The notes: a model not told the origin generated them from the sequence alone. A stretch of 64,000 nucleotides of DNA from Desulfitobacterium dichloroeliminans LMG P-21439 (GCF_000243135.2 NC_019903.1:2146001-2210000), one strand, 5' to 3'. Positions 5,507 to 14,290 are shown, counted from the stretch's first letter. Made by a program: numbers and translations.

Positions 5507-8296
5507 TTATAAAAGCAGTTCCTTCTGGCGCATCTCGTCAAGCCAGTTATCTATATGGTCAAGAATTTGCGTTTCGTTGCATCGGACATGGGTTTTGACA
5601 GGTAAAGAATTCAAGAATATCCTTCCATAGCGTTTCTCAATAACTCTGTTATCACAAAGAATCACAAGTCCTCGATCAGACTTGGAACGGATCAAACGAC
5701 CAAATCCTTGCTTAAAGCGAAGTACAGCTTCGGGGAGAAGAAATTCATAAAAGGCGTTTTTCCCTTGAGCCTCCAGATATTCGGAGCGGGCAGCTATCAA
5801 CGGTCGATTAGGCGGCCCAAAAGGAAGCTTGATAAGAATCACACAGGATAGCTTATCTCCAGGAATATCGATACCCTCCCAAAAGCTATTGGCTCCCAAT
5901 AAAACGCTCTTGGGATTGTTGATAAAGGCATCAAGAAGTGCATGGCGTCCCCCGTCAATCCCTTGAGCCAATAATTCAATTCCCGAATCTCCTAAATACC
6001 GACTTAAAGGGTGGTGTATTTCACGTAAAAATTGATGAGAGGTAAAAAGCACCAGAGTTCTACCTTTCATACGCTCTGTTACTTCAGAGATAAAAAGAGC
6101 AATCTTCTCAGAGTCAAACAAATTACTATGATTCGGCTCAATGAGATCTTTAACTACGATGAACTGCATTTGTTGGTCATAGTCAAAGGGAGAATCCACA
6201 ATCAAAGTAGCCGTATCCGTGCCTAAACCATTTTCTTGCAAAAAATGCTGAAAGGAGTTGGCAATGCTTAACGTTGCTGAGGTCAATACAGCACTATTGA
6301 GGGGCTTGAAAAGTTTCTCTTTTAGCAAAGTACTTACATCAACAGGTGAGGTTTTCAACAACAAACGATTATTACGTTCTAACCAACTAACACGAGTGCT
6401 TTTCTCCACCTGCATAGCGAGGTTAAAACAGTCCCGTACCTCTTCTAGATTACGTATCCGACCCGAAAGTTCATAAGCAAGGGAAGCTGCATCTTCATCA
6501 TCCAAAGGCTCAAGAAGATTATACATTGCTTTTAACAGGTCTACGATTGCTTTGAGGCGTCCTTGGAAATTTTCAATTTGCACAGTGATTGTCTGCCACC
6601 AGCTTTCGTTTTGACTGTGCGCTGTTAATCGGTAAGAAAGCTCATTGCCTAGAATCTGTTCGAAGCTGGCGAAGACTTCTTCTGTCTGCAGAAAAAGTTC
6701 ATCACAAGCCTCAGGCAATCTTTCTAAATGCCCCCGAAAACGATTCCAAAGTGATTCTGATAAAATGCGTTCCCATAATTGAGCACGGGCCTTCACATTC
6801 CCGTAAAAGCTTCCAGCCATTGAGCGACTAAGAAGATTCAGGACTCTGGAAATCTGCTCGAGACTTATCTCATTACCTAATTGCTCTAAGGCCGACTGGT
6901 GAAGATGATGAGCTTCATCAATTACTAATTCATGGAATTCCGGTAATATGTTGTTCTCCGTCTTAATATCCGAAAAAAGCAAAGAATGATTGACAATGAT
7001 TAGGTCTGCCTCTTCAGCACGTTTGCGGGCATGAAGCATATAACAACGGTTAGCCTGTGGGCATTTTCCCGGGACACAGCTTTCCTCTTCTGCGTTCAAA
7101 TTACCCCATAGTCTTGACAGACTGGGTATTTGGGAAACCTCTTGCCAGTCTCCGGTGCTCGTCTCCCTGAGCCAAATCATGACACTGAGAAGGGCAAGTC
7201 GTTCACCATAGTCATACTCTGTAAAGTGGCTTTGCACGGTGAGCCATCTTTTTAAACATAGATAATTCCCTTTTCCTTTTAATAAAACTCCATGAAAAGA
7301 GAACGGCAAGATTTGAGAAAGGATAGGCAGATCTTTTTTATAGAGCTGCTCCTGTAAGGGTATGGTATGAGTCGCTACTACAACCTTCTTATTTGTCTTC
7401 CGTGCCCACCAAAGGCTCGGGATTAAGTAAGCATAGGACTTGCCGGTACCAGTACCTGCCTCTGCAACACAATGAGTAGAGGTAGCTAAAGCCTTAGCAA
7501 CCGCTTTGGCCATATGTAGCTGACCTGGGCGGCTTTCGTAACCCTTCAGATTACTTTCAAGGATTCCCCCTGGGGTAAAACATTGATCAATCCACTTTAT
7601 ATCCTCAGGAATCGGGGCTTCCTCCTCCTGCGGTTCAAAAAGTCCTAACTCCTGATCGTATAGAACTAAATCCGTTCGTATTAATCGATCTGGGAACTCT
7701 TTCCTAATGGTCTTATCTAATTCCTTGAGAAAGCCAGTGAGCTTCGAGCCTCCAGCTAAAGGGAGTGCTCTTTGATAGAAACTGGCATCCAGAGTCATCC
7801 CTTTTTCCCAGCATTTCTTTAAGAGGTTCCAAGCAGCCTGGGCATCATTCATTGCCCGATGAGCCTTTTCTAAAGGTTCTAAGTCAAGCCTTTTCACAAG
7901 ATCTGCCAATCGATAATTATTCATATTGGGAAAAAAGACCCGAGCAATTTCCAAGGTATCCCAGATAGGGTTTTCAAAATGAATATTTAACGCACGCTCA
8001 ACAAACCCTAAATCGAAATTCACATTATGACCTACAATGATAGCATCCCGAAAAAGATTCAGAATTATATCGCAATAAGACTCAATGGGTTGGGCCTGCT
8101 TCAGTTCATCAAAGCTTAACCCTGTTAGTCGCAAAATCCGCTCAGGCACTTGCCTTTTCGGGGAAACCAAAACACTAAATATCTCTGGATCCTTCCCCTC
8201 GTCTATACTCAAGGCGGCAAATTCAATAATCTCATCTTTGTATATATCTAATCCAGTGGTTTCTATATCTATAACCACTATCTTTTTAGCAATCAT
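5507..8296 (-). CDS. dinG: DinG-family helicase with N-terminal DEDD 3'-5' exonuclease
   Basis: 929 residues. The N-terminal DnaQ-like exonuclease has D10/E12 in VIDIETTG, HNVNFD near 90-95 and HRAMNDAQ near 146-153. The XPD/DinG-type superfamily 2 helicase has Walker A GTGTGKS (281-287), DEAH at 460-463 and motif VI QGFGRLIRS near the C-terminus. Four Cys (about 347, 407, 412, 418) between motifs I and II are placed like the [4Fe-4S] ligands of the XPD/DinG family. Fused exonuclease-helicases of this type are normal in Firmicutes (B. subtilis DinG has the exonuclease but lacks the Fe-S cluster). A role in DNA repair or replication through damage is inferred from the family. AAAGGGGC precedes the ATG. 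Confidence 0.93.
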   Translation of the reverse strand: MIAKKIVVIDIETTGLDIYKDEIIEFAALSIDEGKDPEIFSVLVSPKRQVPERILRLTGLSFDELKQAQPIESYCDIILNLFRDAIIVGHNVNFDLGFVERALNIHFENPIWDTLEIARVFFPNMNNYRLADLVKRLDLEPLEKAHRAMNDAQAAWNLLKKCWEKGMTLDASFYQRALPLAGGSKLTGFLKELDKTIRKEFPDRLIRTDLVLYDQELGLFEPQEEEAPIPEDIKWIDQCFTPGGILESNLKGYESRPGQLHMAKAVAKALATSTHCVAEAGTGTGKSYAYLIPSLWWARKTNKKVVVATHTIPLQEQLYKKDLPILSQILPFSFHGVLLKGKGNYLCLKRWLTVQSHFTEYDYGERLALLSVMIWLRETSTGDWQEVSQIPSLSRLWGNLNAEEESCVPGKCPQANRCYMLHARKRAEEADLIIVNHSLLFSDIKTENNILPEFHELVIDEAHHLHQSALEQLGNEISLEQISRVLNLLSRSMAGSFYGNVKARAQLWERILSESLWNRFRGHLERLPEACDELFLQTEEVFASFEQILGNELSYRLTAHSQNESWWQTITVQIENFQGRLKAIVDLLKAMYNLLEPLDDEDAASLAYELSGRIRNLEEVRDCFNLAMQVEKSTRVSWLERNNRLLLKTSPVDVSTLLKEKLFKPLNSAVLTSATLSIANSFQHFLQENGLGTDTATLIVDSPFDYDQQMQFIVVKDLIEPNHSNLFDSEKIALFISEVTERMKGRTLVLFTSHQFLREIHHPLSRYLGDSGIELLAQGIDGGRHALLDAFINNPKSVLLGANSFWEGIDIPGDKLSCVILIKLPFGPPNRPLIAARSEYLEAQGKNAFYEFLLPEAVLRFKQGFGRLIRSKSDRGLVILCDNRVIEKRYGRIFLNSLPVKTHVRCNETQILDHIDNWLDEMRQKELLL

Positions 8297-8470
8297 AATA
8301 AGCCCCTTTCTTAAGTCATTTTACACATATTTTCACAGGGAATCAATGTAACCTGCCAAAAGAAGGGATTAGCCAAGAAAGAGCGAATAAATGCTATGAC
8401 TATTCAGATTTTGAATCGAATATTTGTAATAGGATAAGACTCTACATAATGTTTCTGGGAGGAACAAACC

Positions 8471-9268
8471 TTGAATAAGCTCCGTAAGATTTTTTCTTGG
8501 ATGTGTATCATCCTTTTACTCTTTTTACTTAGTGGTTGTGCTGAGAGACCCTTTTTATCCAAAGGGGGTATTTATTCAATAGTAACGATGTCTTCTGAGG
8601 GAGAAGTACAGAAAATACCTATCCAATTAACTTGGAATACAAACTTTGCGGTGATGCAACAGCTTCTTCTCGAAGCCTCCTTTGTCTTGGGGGATCTGCA
8701 TTCTTTGCCTGATTCTGATGCCAGCGCTACCACCGTTGAAAGCGATACCACCGTTGAAAGCGATACCACCGTTGAAAGCGATACCACCGTTGAAAGCGTT
8801 CCAAAACAAAACCCTGTTAACCCTAATGAGACTTCAGCACTTTCAATAGCGGAAGACTCTCTTCCCCCGGTTAGTGTTCTTGAAGCTAAAAAAGATTTTT
8901 CAGAAATAAATTTTGAAGATCGAGAAAGAATAGAGATAGAAGGACAAAACAGTCAGAACATACTACCCGCTATCTCCTCAATGATGGCTGAGCTTCCGAT
9001 TCGTCCATCAGAAACAATTTTATTAGAAGCTACTTTTCCTGAAGCTAAATCCTTTGAACTTCTTATCGATGATGAACTCACTACATTAGAAATTACCAAT
9101 ATTCAAATAGAGGTCAGCGGGCTTCATCCTGGTCGAGTTATTTTGAACCAAACTATGGTCCTTCAGGGTATCCCTAATCCAAATCTTGAATCTGCTTTTA
9201 GTCAATTTCTTGTCATGCTACAGAAGACCGAGCAGGTACCTATACGCTATGATAATGAATTGAATTAA
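8471..9268 (+). CDS. Repeat-containing lipoprotein
   Basis: 265 residues with a TTG start behind GGGAGGAA. The N-terminus is a lipoprotein signal: KLRK, a hydrophobic core, then the lipobox LLSGC with Cys at about residue 23, so the mature protein is membrane-tethered outside. After ~65 residues of globular sequence come four tandem TTVESD units and an acidic linker, followed by a C-terminal domain of ~90 residues with alternating strands (LLEATFPEAKSFELLIDDEL). The repeat behaves as a spacer. The layout loosely recalls GerM-like spore lipoproteins but I cannot establish homology; function unknown. Confidence 0.8.
   Translation: MNKLRKIFSWMCIILLLFLLSGCAERPFLSKGGIYSIVTMSSEGEVQKIPIQLTWNTNFAVMQQLLLEASFVLGDLHSLPDSDASATTVESDTTVESDTTVESDTTVESVPKQNPVNPNETSALSIAEDSLPPVSVLEAKKDFSEINFEDRERIEIEGQNSQNILPAISSMMAELPIRPSETILLEATFPEAKSFELLIDDELTTLEITNIQIEVSGLHPGRVILNQTMVLQGIPNPNLESAFSQFLVMLQKTEQVPIRYDNELN
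8729..8800 (+). repeat. Four copies of an 18-bp in-frame tandem repeat
   Basis: The unit accaccgttgaaagcgat is repeated four times (the last copy ends in gtt), encoding TTVESD. Copies are essentially identical at nucleotide level, implying recent expansion or gene conversion; copy-number changes would keep the frame. Confidence 0.95.
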
Positions 9269-9272
9269 ATCC

Positions 9273-9335
9273 AAAAAAGAAAACAAGAAGCACATTTAAA
9301 CTGTCAGTTTAATTAGCAGCTTCTTGTTTTCTTTT
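9273..9335. terminator. Bidirectional terminator after lipoprotein gene
   Basis: AAAAGAAAACAAGAAGC pairs with GCTTCTTGTTTTCTTTT, and an inner TTAAACTG/CAGTTTAA hairpin lies in the loop. The A and T tracts make it usable in either direction between two convergent genes. Confidence 0.8.
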
Positions 9336-9389
9336 ATATCCACATCAAGAATTAAGTTGGCACAAGGATAACAAGGTAATATGCTATCC

Positions 9390-10022
9390 CTATTTAGTTG
9401 GGCTGGGGAAGTGGCTACAAAATCGATAAAAGCCAAACACATACATAGCTAATTTCTCTGGTCGCAGATGTTCCCAATTTTGAATGCTCATCTCTTCTCC
9501 AAAACTATTTCTTAAAATCCCATTACTTTGAATCCAGCCACTGGGCCCATCCTCATGTAGCTTTATTTCCCAAATCGAGTTAGCATCTTGGACATGAACC
9601 GATGCGATATGAAGACAACACCGAGCATGGTAAATTTCAATCAGCTTCACAATTAAAGTTGTTATGGGATCAATGGTATAAGTCCCATAGCTGGGATTAA
9701 TCTGAGCTTCTTGCATAATCTTTCTCACTAATTCATCGACTGCTTTTTCTCGATTGTAACGCTGCTCAAACGGAATATTCAAGTTCCTAACCCGAACTGA
9801 ACCCAAACTCAAGTCAAAATAGAGGGGGTCATGCCCTTCGAGATTAAGAATTAGAAAATTCCCATCGACTTGAATATGTCCCGGTACGCGCGAGAGGAGT
9901 TGATGTGCAATTTGGTACGAGAGGATTTGAGAAGAAACTTCTCGCTCATCACGCCGTGCACAGCTTTGACATTCCTTTACCGGATTTACTTCTAAGGCTA
10001 ACCTCAACCTTGACACCCCCAT
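9390..10022 (-). CDS. Hypothetical protein with N-terminal CxxC
   Basis: 210 residues, soluble, no signal peptide. Near the N-terminus is KECQSCARRDERE, and two more Cys occur at HARCCLHI, a possible metal or disulfide arrangement. The centre contains alternating strand/helix sequence (VDGNFLILNLEGHDPLYFDL). No family recognised. The ATG at 10022 has no good ribosome site; a TTG at 10007, preceded by GGGGGTG, may be the true start. It is followed by a long shared terminator and is probably monocistronic. Confidence 0.65.
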   Translation of the reverse strand: MGVSRLRLALEVNPVKECQSCARRDEREVSSQILSYQIAHQLLSRVPGHIQVDGNFLILNLEGHDPLYFDLSLGSVRVRNLNIPFEQRYNREKAVDELVRKIMQEAQINPSYGTYTIDPITTLIVKLIEIYHARCCLHIASVHVQDANSIWEIKLHEDGPSGWIQSNGILRNSFGEEMSIQNWEHLRPEKLAMYVFGFYRFCSHFPSPTK

Positions 10023-10157
10023 TTATTTCTTAATCTAAACTTATCTATAGTATACACAATTTTATAGTAATAATCATCATAATATTTTAAATTTTTAAAA
10101 TTCATTACACAATTATTTTTAACCAGTCTTATCATTATATATTTTAACAAAAGCTGT

Positions 10158-10191
10158 TAAGAAAAGGAGCCTTGTACATCTCCTTTTCTTA
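10158..10191. terminator. Hairpin after ABM-domain gene
   Basis: TAAGAAAAGGAG and CTCCTTTTCTTA form a perfect 12-bp stem with a 10-nt loop. The A-rich and T-rich arms provide a modest T tract in each direction. Confidence 0.7.
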
Positions 10192-10222
10192 CATCGCCAC
10201 CATTCTTTAAGTATCCCACCAC

Positions 10223-10486
10223 TTAGAATTTCTCATCAATCACGTCAAACATTTGCGGAGTGGACTGTTTAAAGGCTTTGTTTTCCCCTAGGGTAGATGC
10301 CCAATTATCGTATGCATTCACATCGTCCCATTTCGTCATAACCATTATTTCATTCGTATTCGTTTGCTCATTGATACTAGCATACTTAAACCCTCCGATC
10401 TGATCTAGGTCATCTAATCCGCTTCGGATATCTGATAATAACCGGTCACGATCGGGTGAGTCGAAAGTATGAACGATTGTTAGCAT
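10223..10486 (-). CDS. Antibiotic biosynthesis monooxygenase (ABM)-like small protein
   Basis: 87 residues, close to the usual length of single dimeric alpha/beta-barrel (ABM) domains. The start MLTIVHTFDSPDRDRLL and the middle TNEIMVMTKWDDVNAYDNWA follow the beta-alpha-beta layout, with the family-typical tryptophan and the ...W.....Y..W pattern. Such proteins include quinol monooxygenases, haem-degrading proteins and many of unknown role. Without a recognisable haem-ligand or catalytic residue I leave it as ABM-like. GAGGGGG precedes the ATG; the gene is monocistronic. Confidence 0.75.
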   Translation of the reverse strand: MLTIVHTFDSPDRDRLLSDIRSGLDDLDQIGGFKYASINEQTNTNEIMVMTKWDDVNAYDNWASTLGENKAFKQSTPQMFDVIDEKF

Positions 10487-10723
10487 AATTGTACCCCCTC
10501 ATCATAATGTTTAATCGCTTTTTATTCTGTCCTATCCTTTCTTCTTCCATACAAAGGGATTCACTTTTAATCGTGTTTGACATAAACTATTGTAGACGTT
10601 TTCCATCTGTTTTTTATTCTATGATAAAAGAATGAATATTCCTTCTAGTCGTCGTTTTTTAACACCTAAAGTGCTATAATTAAAGTGTTCCAACTTAAAT
10701 GTGTGAGCAAAAGGAGGATCCAG

Positions 10724-11038
10724 ATGAAGTTAGTTTACTTGAAAACAGACTTCCCGAACGGCAGATCCCATATCCTTATGAAAAACACCGAATCTCAAAG
10801 CCAAGAACTGAATCATTTCGTTCTTGTACTTACCAATAAAGGGACCCTTTGGGTTGATGTTTTTTGGCCTTACGATGATGAATCCGAGCGATATACCCGC
10901 CGCATTTCAGAACAACATTTCTGGCAGGCTTTCCGCGAATGGCGTCTCGCCGGATTTCAACTAGGGGACAATGAGCAAGTGGCTACAGTCTTAGCTAGGC
11001 GTCAATTGAATCTCAAAAAGCACCCCGTTGATGCCTAA
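10724..11038 (+). CDS. Hypothetical protein
   Basis: 104 residues starting MKLVYLKTDFPNGRSHILMK; soluble, rich in aromatic residues (VDVFWPYDDESERYTRRI, HFWQAFREWRLAGF), with a basic C-terminus. No known domain recognised. AAAGGAGGA lies 7 nt before the ATG at 10724, which decides against the longer in-frame start at 10685. A TATAAT at 10675-10680 could be its -10, although no good -35 is seen. A near-perfect terminator follows. Confidence 0.7.
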   Translation: MKLVYLKTDFPNGRSHILMKNTESQSQELNHFVLVLTNKGTLWVDVFWPYDDESERYTRRISEQHFWQAFREWRLAGFQLGDNEQVATVLARRQLNLKKHPVDA

Positions 11039-11060
11039 ATCTATTATAAGAGTAACTAAT

Positions 11061-11120
11061 AGCATAAAAAAAGCGTTCAAACTCAGGTCTCTGGCAACGT
11101 TTGAACGCCTTTTTTATGCT
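11061..11120. terminator. Long bidirectional terminator
   Basis: AGCATAAAAAAAGCGTTCAA and its complement TTGAACGCCTTTTTTATGCT form a nearly unbroken stem of about 22 bp around a 16-nt loop. It separates convergent transcripts and has T tracts on both strands. Confidence 0.92.
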
Positions 11121-11419
11121 TATTCTTCATCTAGAGGACCATTCCTCTTAATCTTCTGGGCTGGTGATTTCATTGCCTGTTTGTCAAGACGGTAAATAAA
11201 AGCTAAGAGCTCAGCGACAACTTGATAGAGCTGTGGAGGTATCTCTTCCCCATACTCAACTTTCATAAGGGTCTCAATTAATACCTCATCTTTTTGAATG
11301 GGAATTCCATATTCAATGGCTTGCTCAATAATTTTACGAGCTACTTCCCCAGAGCCTTTAGCTACGACTTTTGGAGCTCCGGCATGGTCATAAGCAAGGG
11401 CAGCGGCTTTTTCCTTCAT
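11120..11419 (-). CDS. FlhB C-terminal-domain-like protein (YlqH type)
   Basis: 99 residues corresponding to the cytoplasmic C-terminal domain of FlhB, the substrate-specificity switch of flagellar export. The start KEKAAALAYDHAGAPKVVAK and IPIQKDEVLIETLMKVEYGE follow the FlhB pattern, but the autocleavage motif NPTH is missing, with GAPKVVAKG in its place. B. subtilis YlqH is the same kind of stand-alone fragment. Its ATG overlaps the stop of the FliK-like gene (ATGA), so the two are translationally coupled. A partnership between them is likely; an export role without flagellar genes nearby is inference. Confidence 0.85.
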   Translation of the reverse strand: MKEKAAALAYDHAGAPKVVAKGSGEVARKIIEQAIEYGIPIQKDEVLIETLMKVEYGEEIPPQLYQVVAELLAFIYRLDKQAMKSPAQKIKRNGPLDEE

Positions 11420-13179
11420 ACCTGATAGTTCACCCCTTCACGCAATTCTCCTTTGAGAAATCGATGAAATTCTTCCGCAGTCTTGAGCTGCCCTACTCCG
11501 ATGGGGTGAAGGGTAATTCCCATTTGCTGGAATATGGTGCGGGTCGACTCATAATTTTCCTCAATCAAAGTCTGTAGCTCTTCTTGTTTTTCGCTTAAAA
11601 GCTTAAGGGTTAACTGACCTTCATACAACCATCCCTCTAGTCCCAGCTCACCTAATGTGGGGGTTTCGGCATGAAGTGCTAAACGACAATGATCTAGGTC
11701 TATTTTTTTGCCCTTGCGTGAAGCTTTAAAGGCTAGCGTCTGGGTATATAGCTCTCCTTCTGATTGGAGAGGTATTTCCATGAGGTAAAAGGGAGCATCA
11801 GGGTTACCTGCTTGCAAGAGAATTTGCTGCCCTGTTAAGCGCTCCAGAAGACCGGAAAAGAGGGATTTCTCGGCTCCGGTGGACTCACTACTATTTAGCA
11901 AGGATAGGATGATACCCTTAAGGCTCTTTTTTAGCTCTATTTGCAAATTCTGGATATCCCCATCTTTCATAGTCTCAATATTTTTGAGTCTCCGTTCATA
12001 ATCTAAGCCCAAACCCTTAAATAACATAAAGAGCTGCAGAAAGCCATCTGTGCCGAGATTAGACCACTGAGGAATATTATTATTGATAAAGGAAGCAATC
12101 ATTTCTTTTCCTGAAAGATTGAACATCTCCTCATTGACAGCATTTTGAACACCTTTGCTACTTTGCAGGCCTTTCCCATCGATAAGCACTGATGTACCCT
12201 TACCATCAATGGGGATCGGGGTGCCCTTGCTTTCCATGGTCACGGGGGCGCCCTTGCTATCTGTGGTCACAGGAGTGCCCTTGCCATCTGTAGCCACAGG
12301 GGTGCCCTTGCCATCTGTGGTCACGGGAGTGCCCTTGCCATCTGTGGTCACGGGAGTGCCCTTGCCATCTGTGGTCACGGGGGCGCCCTTGCTATCTGTG
12401 GTCACAGGAGTGCCCTTGCCATCTGTAGCCACAGGGGTGCCCTTGCCATCTGTGGTCACGGGAGTGCCCTTGCCATCTGTGGTCACGGGAGTGCCCTTGC
12501 CATCTGTGGTCACGGGAGTGCCCTTGCCATCTGTGGTCACGGGAGTGTCCTTGCCATCTGTGGTCACGGGAGTGCCCTTGCCATCTGTAACTACAGGGGT
12601 GCCCTTGCCATCTGTGGTCACCGGGGCGCCCTTGCCATCTGTGGTCACGGGAGTGCCCTTGCCATCTGTAACTACAGGGGTGCCCTTGCCATCTGTGGTC
12701 ACGGGAGTGCCCTTGCCATCTGTAACTACAGGGGTGCCCTTGCCATCTGTGGTCACCGGGGCGCCCTTGCCATCTGTGGTCACGGGAGTGCCCTTGCCAT
12801 CTGTAACTACAGGGGTGCCTTTGCTTTCTGTTAGAACTGAACTTAATAGATCAGATATGGATTTCCCCCTAGGGGAAGCAAACTCAATATATAGTCGCTC
12901 CAGCCTTTGGGAATCAGTGGGGGTATCTTTACCGGAATAATTACTATTATCTCGAACAAGCACAACTCCATTCTCATCAATTTTATGGATTGATGCCCAG
13001 AATTTCGCACCCGGTTCAACGGAAATCTCCAGCATAGCCGGAATCACTTGTCCAGCAATGCGAATTTGAGCCTTCCCGCTAGGATCCTTCTGGATGACCT
13101 CGACAAGGAATTTCTGCCCCGGTTGAAGTCCAGTATTTTTTAAAGGTAGATTAATTGGCCCCAAACCTTGTAGCTCCAA
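11416..13179 (-). CDS. FliK-like (YlqG-type) protein with 24-unit tandem repeat
   Basis: 587 residues, TTG start behind AGGAGTGGG. Residues ~1-115 hold an OB-like beta domain (KFLVEVIQKDPSGKAQIRIA). Residues 118-333 are 24 tandem 9-residue units of consensus DGKGTPVTT. Residues ~340-587 resemble the FliK/YlqG C-terminal domain (LLQAGNPDAPFYLMEIPLQ, then LALHAETPTLGELGLEGWLY). FliK measures hook length and flips FlhB specificity; here it is coupled with an FlhB-domain protein, which fits such a pair. The repeat makes it far longer than typical homologues and would act as an extended, Thr/Pro/Gly-rich spacer. Confidence 0.82.
   Translation of the reverse strand: MELQGLGPINLPLKNTGLQPGQKFLVEVIQKDPSGKAQIRIAGQVIPAMLEISVEPGAKFWASIHKIDENGVVLVRDNSNYSGKDTPTDSQRLERLYIEFASPRGKSISDLLSSVLTESKGTPVVTDGKGTPVTTDGKGAPVTTDGKGTPVVTDGKGTPVTTDGKGTPVVTDGKGTPVTTDGKGAPVTTDGKGTPVVTDGKGTPVTTDGKDTPVTTDGKGTPVTTDGKGTPVTTDGKGTPVTTDGKGTPVATDGKGTPVTTDSKGAPVTTDGKGTPVTTDGKGTPVTTDGKGTPVATDGKGTPVTTDSKGAPVTMESKGTPIPIDGKGTSVLIDGKGLQSSKGVQNAVNEEMFNLSGKEMIASFINNNIPQWSNLGTDGFLQLFMLFKGLGLDYERRLKNIETMKDGDIQNLQIELKKSLKGIILSLLNSSESTGAEKSLFSGLLERLTGQQILLQAGNPDAPFYLMEIPLQSEGELYTQTLAFKASRKGKKIDLDHCRLALHAETPTLGELGLEGWLYEGQLTLKLLSEKQEELQTLIEENYESTRTIFQQMGITLHPIGVGQLKTAEEFHRFLKGELREGVNYQV
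12181..12828 (-). repeat. 27-bp minisatellite, 24 in-frame copies
   Basis: Each 27-bp unit encodes nine residues (consensus DGKGTPVTT; variants VVT, VAT, GAP, DSKGAP). Variants fall in a higher-order pattern: units 1-5 recur as 6-10, and units 15-17 recur as 20-22, both with a period of five units (135 bp). This indicates block duplications on top of single-unit expansion. Because 27 is divisible by three, copy-number changes keep the frame. The opposite strand is also free of stops as a side effect. Confidence 0.97.
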
Positions 13180-13200
13180 ATTATCCCACTCCTATATGAA

Positions 13201-13791
13201 CTAGTTCTTCTTATCCTTACCCTTGTTCATTTTCAAATCCTTCTGCAATGCCTTCAAGGCCTGGTGCGTTTTAGCATCTATTCTCTGTCCTAAATTTCCT
13301 TCAAAATCTTCATTGTTCACGTATATCCTCTCAATCTTTTTTTCAGATAAAGAAGATTTTTTAGAATGCAAGTTATTCTTGTTGAAGGAACTCTTATCGG
13401 AGACTGCCTTTTTCCTTGATCGCTGTTTTAGATTACCCTTATCATGTTTTTCTTTAACTGAAGGAATCTTTTTGCCATCTGCTGTCTCTGGTTGATTGCT
13501 TGACGATTTGTTATCAGAAGGGAATTGCGCTTCCACCCACTGACGAACAAATTCTGGTTCCTGAGTCACAACAAAGGCTTCTTGAATCGACCCATTGCTT
13601 TTCAGTAGAATTTTACAACCCGTTTGTGTTTCGTATTTATAAACAATCCCGCGCTCTGGAGAGCGGTTAACTTGTATTACTCCAGGTATTATATCGGAAA
13701 TTTGTGGGTTTTGGCTTAGTTCTTCAAGCCAATCCAAGGCATCTTGAATAATTCCGTGTTCCCGCTTGACTTTATTTCTTCGATGTTTCAT
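13201..13791 (-). CDS. Hypothetical protein with very basic C-terminal half
   Basis: 196 residues. The N-terminal ~95 residues look globular (LEELSQNPQISDIIPGVI, GIVYKYETQTGCKILLKS). The rest is Lys/Ser-rich and low in complexity, suggesting an unfolded nucleic-acid-binding tail. There is a loose resemblance to DUF2103-type proteins, but I would not assign it. AAGGTGA precedes the ATG, and only 4 nt separate it from the upstream phosphodiesterase stop, so it is the distal gene of that operon, just before the FliK-like gene. Confidence 0.65.
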   Translation of the reverse strand: MKHRRNKVKREHGIIQDALDWLEELSQNPQISDIIPGVIQVNRSPERGIVYKYETQTGCKILLKSNGSIQEAFVVTQEPEFVRQWVEAQFPSDNKSSSNQPETADGKKIPSVKEKHDKGNLKQRSRKKAVSDKSSFNKNNLHSKKSSLSEKKIERIYVNNEDFEGNLGQRIDAKTHQALKALQKDLKMNKGKDKKN

Positions 13792-13795
13792 CTAT

Positions 13796-14290
13796 TCACC
13801 TTGATTCAGAGAAGATATGCCGGGCATCAATCTCCTTGCCCGCAATATTAACTATTCCCATCGAATAGCTAGTCTGCCGCCGTTTATCCGTGGGAGAACC
13901 CGGATTAAACAGAAGGATTTCACCATGTTTTTTTAGATAGGGTTCATGGCTATGACCAAAAATAATCAGATCAACTTGGTCATGCTCAAAATTCCTCATC
14001 GCTCTCTCAGTGGTTGTGCGTCCCGGTCCTTCAGCTCCGTGGGTCAAGCCAATTTTAATTTCCCCGCAGCTAACTATGCTTCGCTGCGGTAAGCGAGCTA
14101 ATTCCCAACCATCACAATTCCCTTTTACTGCTTCTAGTGGGGCTACCTGCTTTAAATCTGTTAAGAGACCAATGTCTATCACATCACCAGCGTGGAGGAT
14201 TAAGTCCACTCCTTCAACCTGCTCCCAAACCCACCTTGGTAAAGATTTTCCCTCACGCAAATGCGTATCAGACATAACCGCTATTTTCAT
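13796..14290 (-). CDS. YfcE/MJ0936-type metallophosphoesterase
   Basis: 164 residues with every calcineurin-like motif: SDTH (residues 7-10), HAGDVID, GNCD, THG, GHSH and the family-specific NPGSP. Bacterial and archaeal members (YfcE, MJ0936, B. subtilis YsnB) are Mn-dependent phosphodiesterases active on model substrates; physiological substrates are generally unknown. AAAGGGTG lies 8 nt before the ATG at 14290. The start overlaps the end of the upstream MFS gene by 23 nt, implying co-translation. Confidence 0.9.
   Translation of the reverse strand: MKIAVMSDTHLREGKSLPRWVWEQVEGVDLILHAGDVIDIGLLTDLKQVAPLEAVKGNCDGWELARLPQRSIVSCGEIKIGLTHGAEGPGRTTTERAMRNFEHDQVDLIIFGHSHEPYLKKHGEILLFNPGSPTDKRRQTSYSMGIVNIAGKEIDARHIFSESR

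Noticed and set aside
12181-12828. CRISPR array
   Set aside because: Units are contiguous 27-bp direct repeats without unique spacers and lie inside a reading frame.
12155-12940. 261-codon open frame on the plus strand opposite the FliK-like gene
   Set aside because: It exists only because the 27-bp repeat lacks stops in that frame; the translation is a monotonous VPLPSVVTG repeat with no ribosome site or conserved ends.
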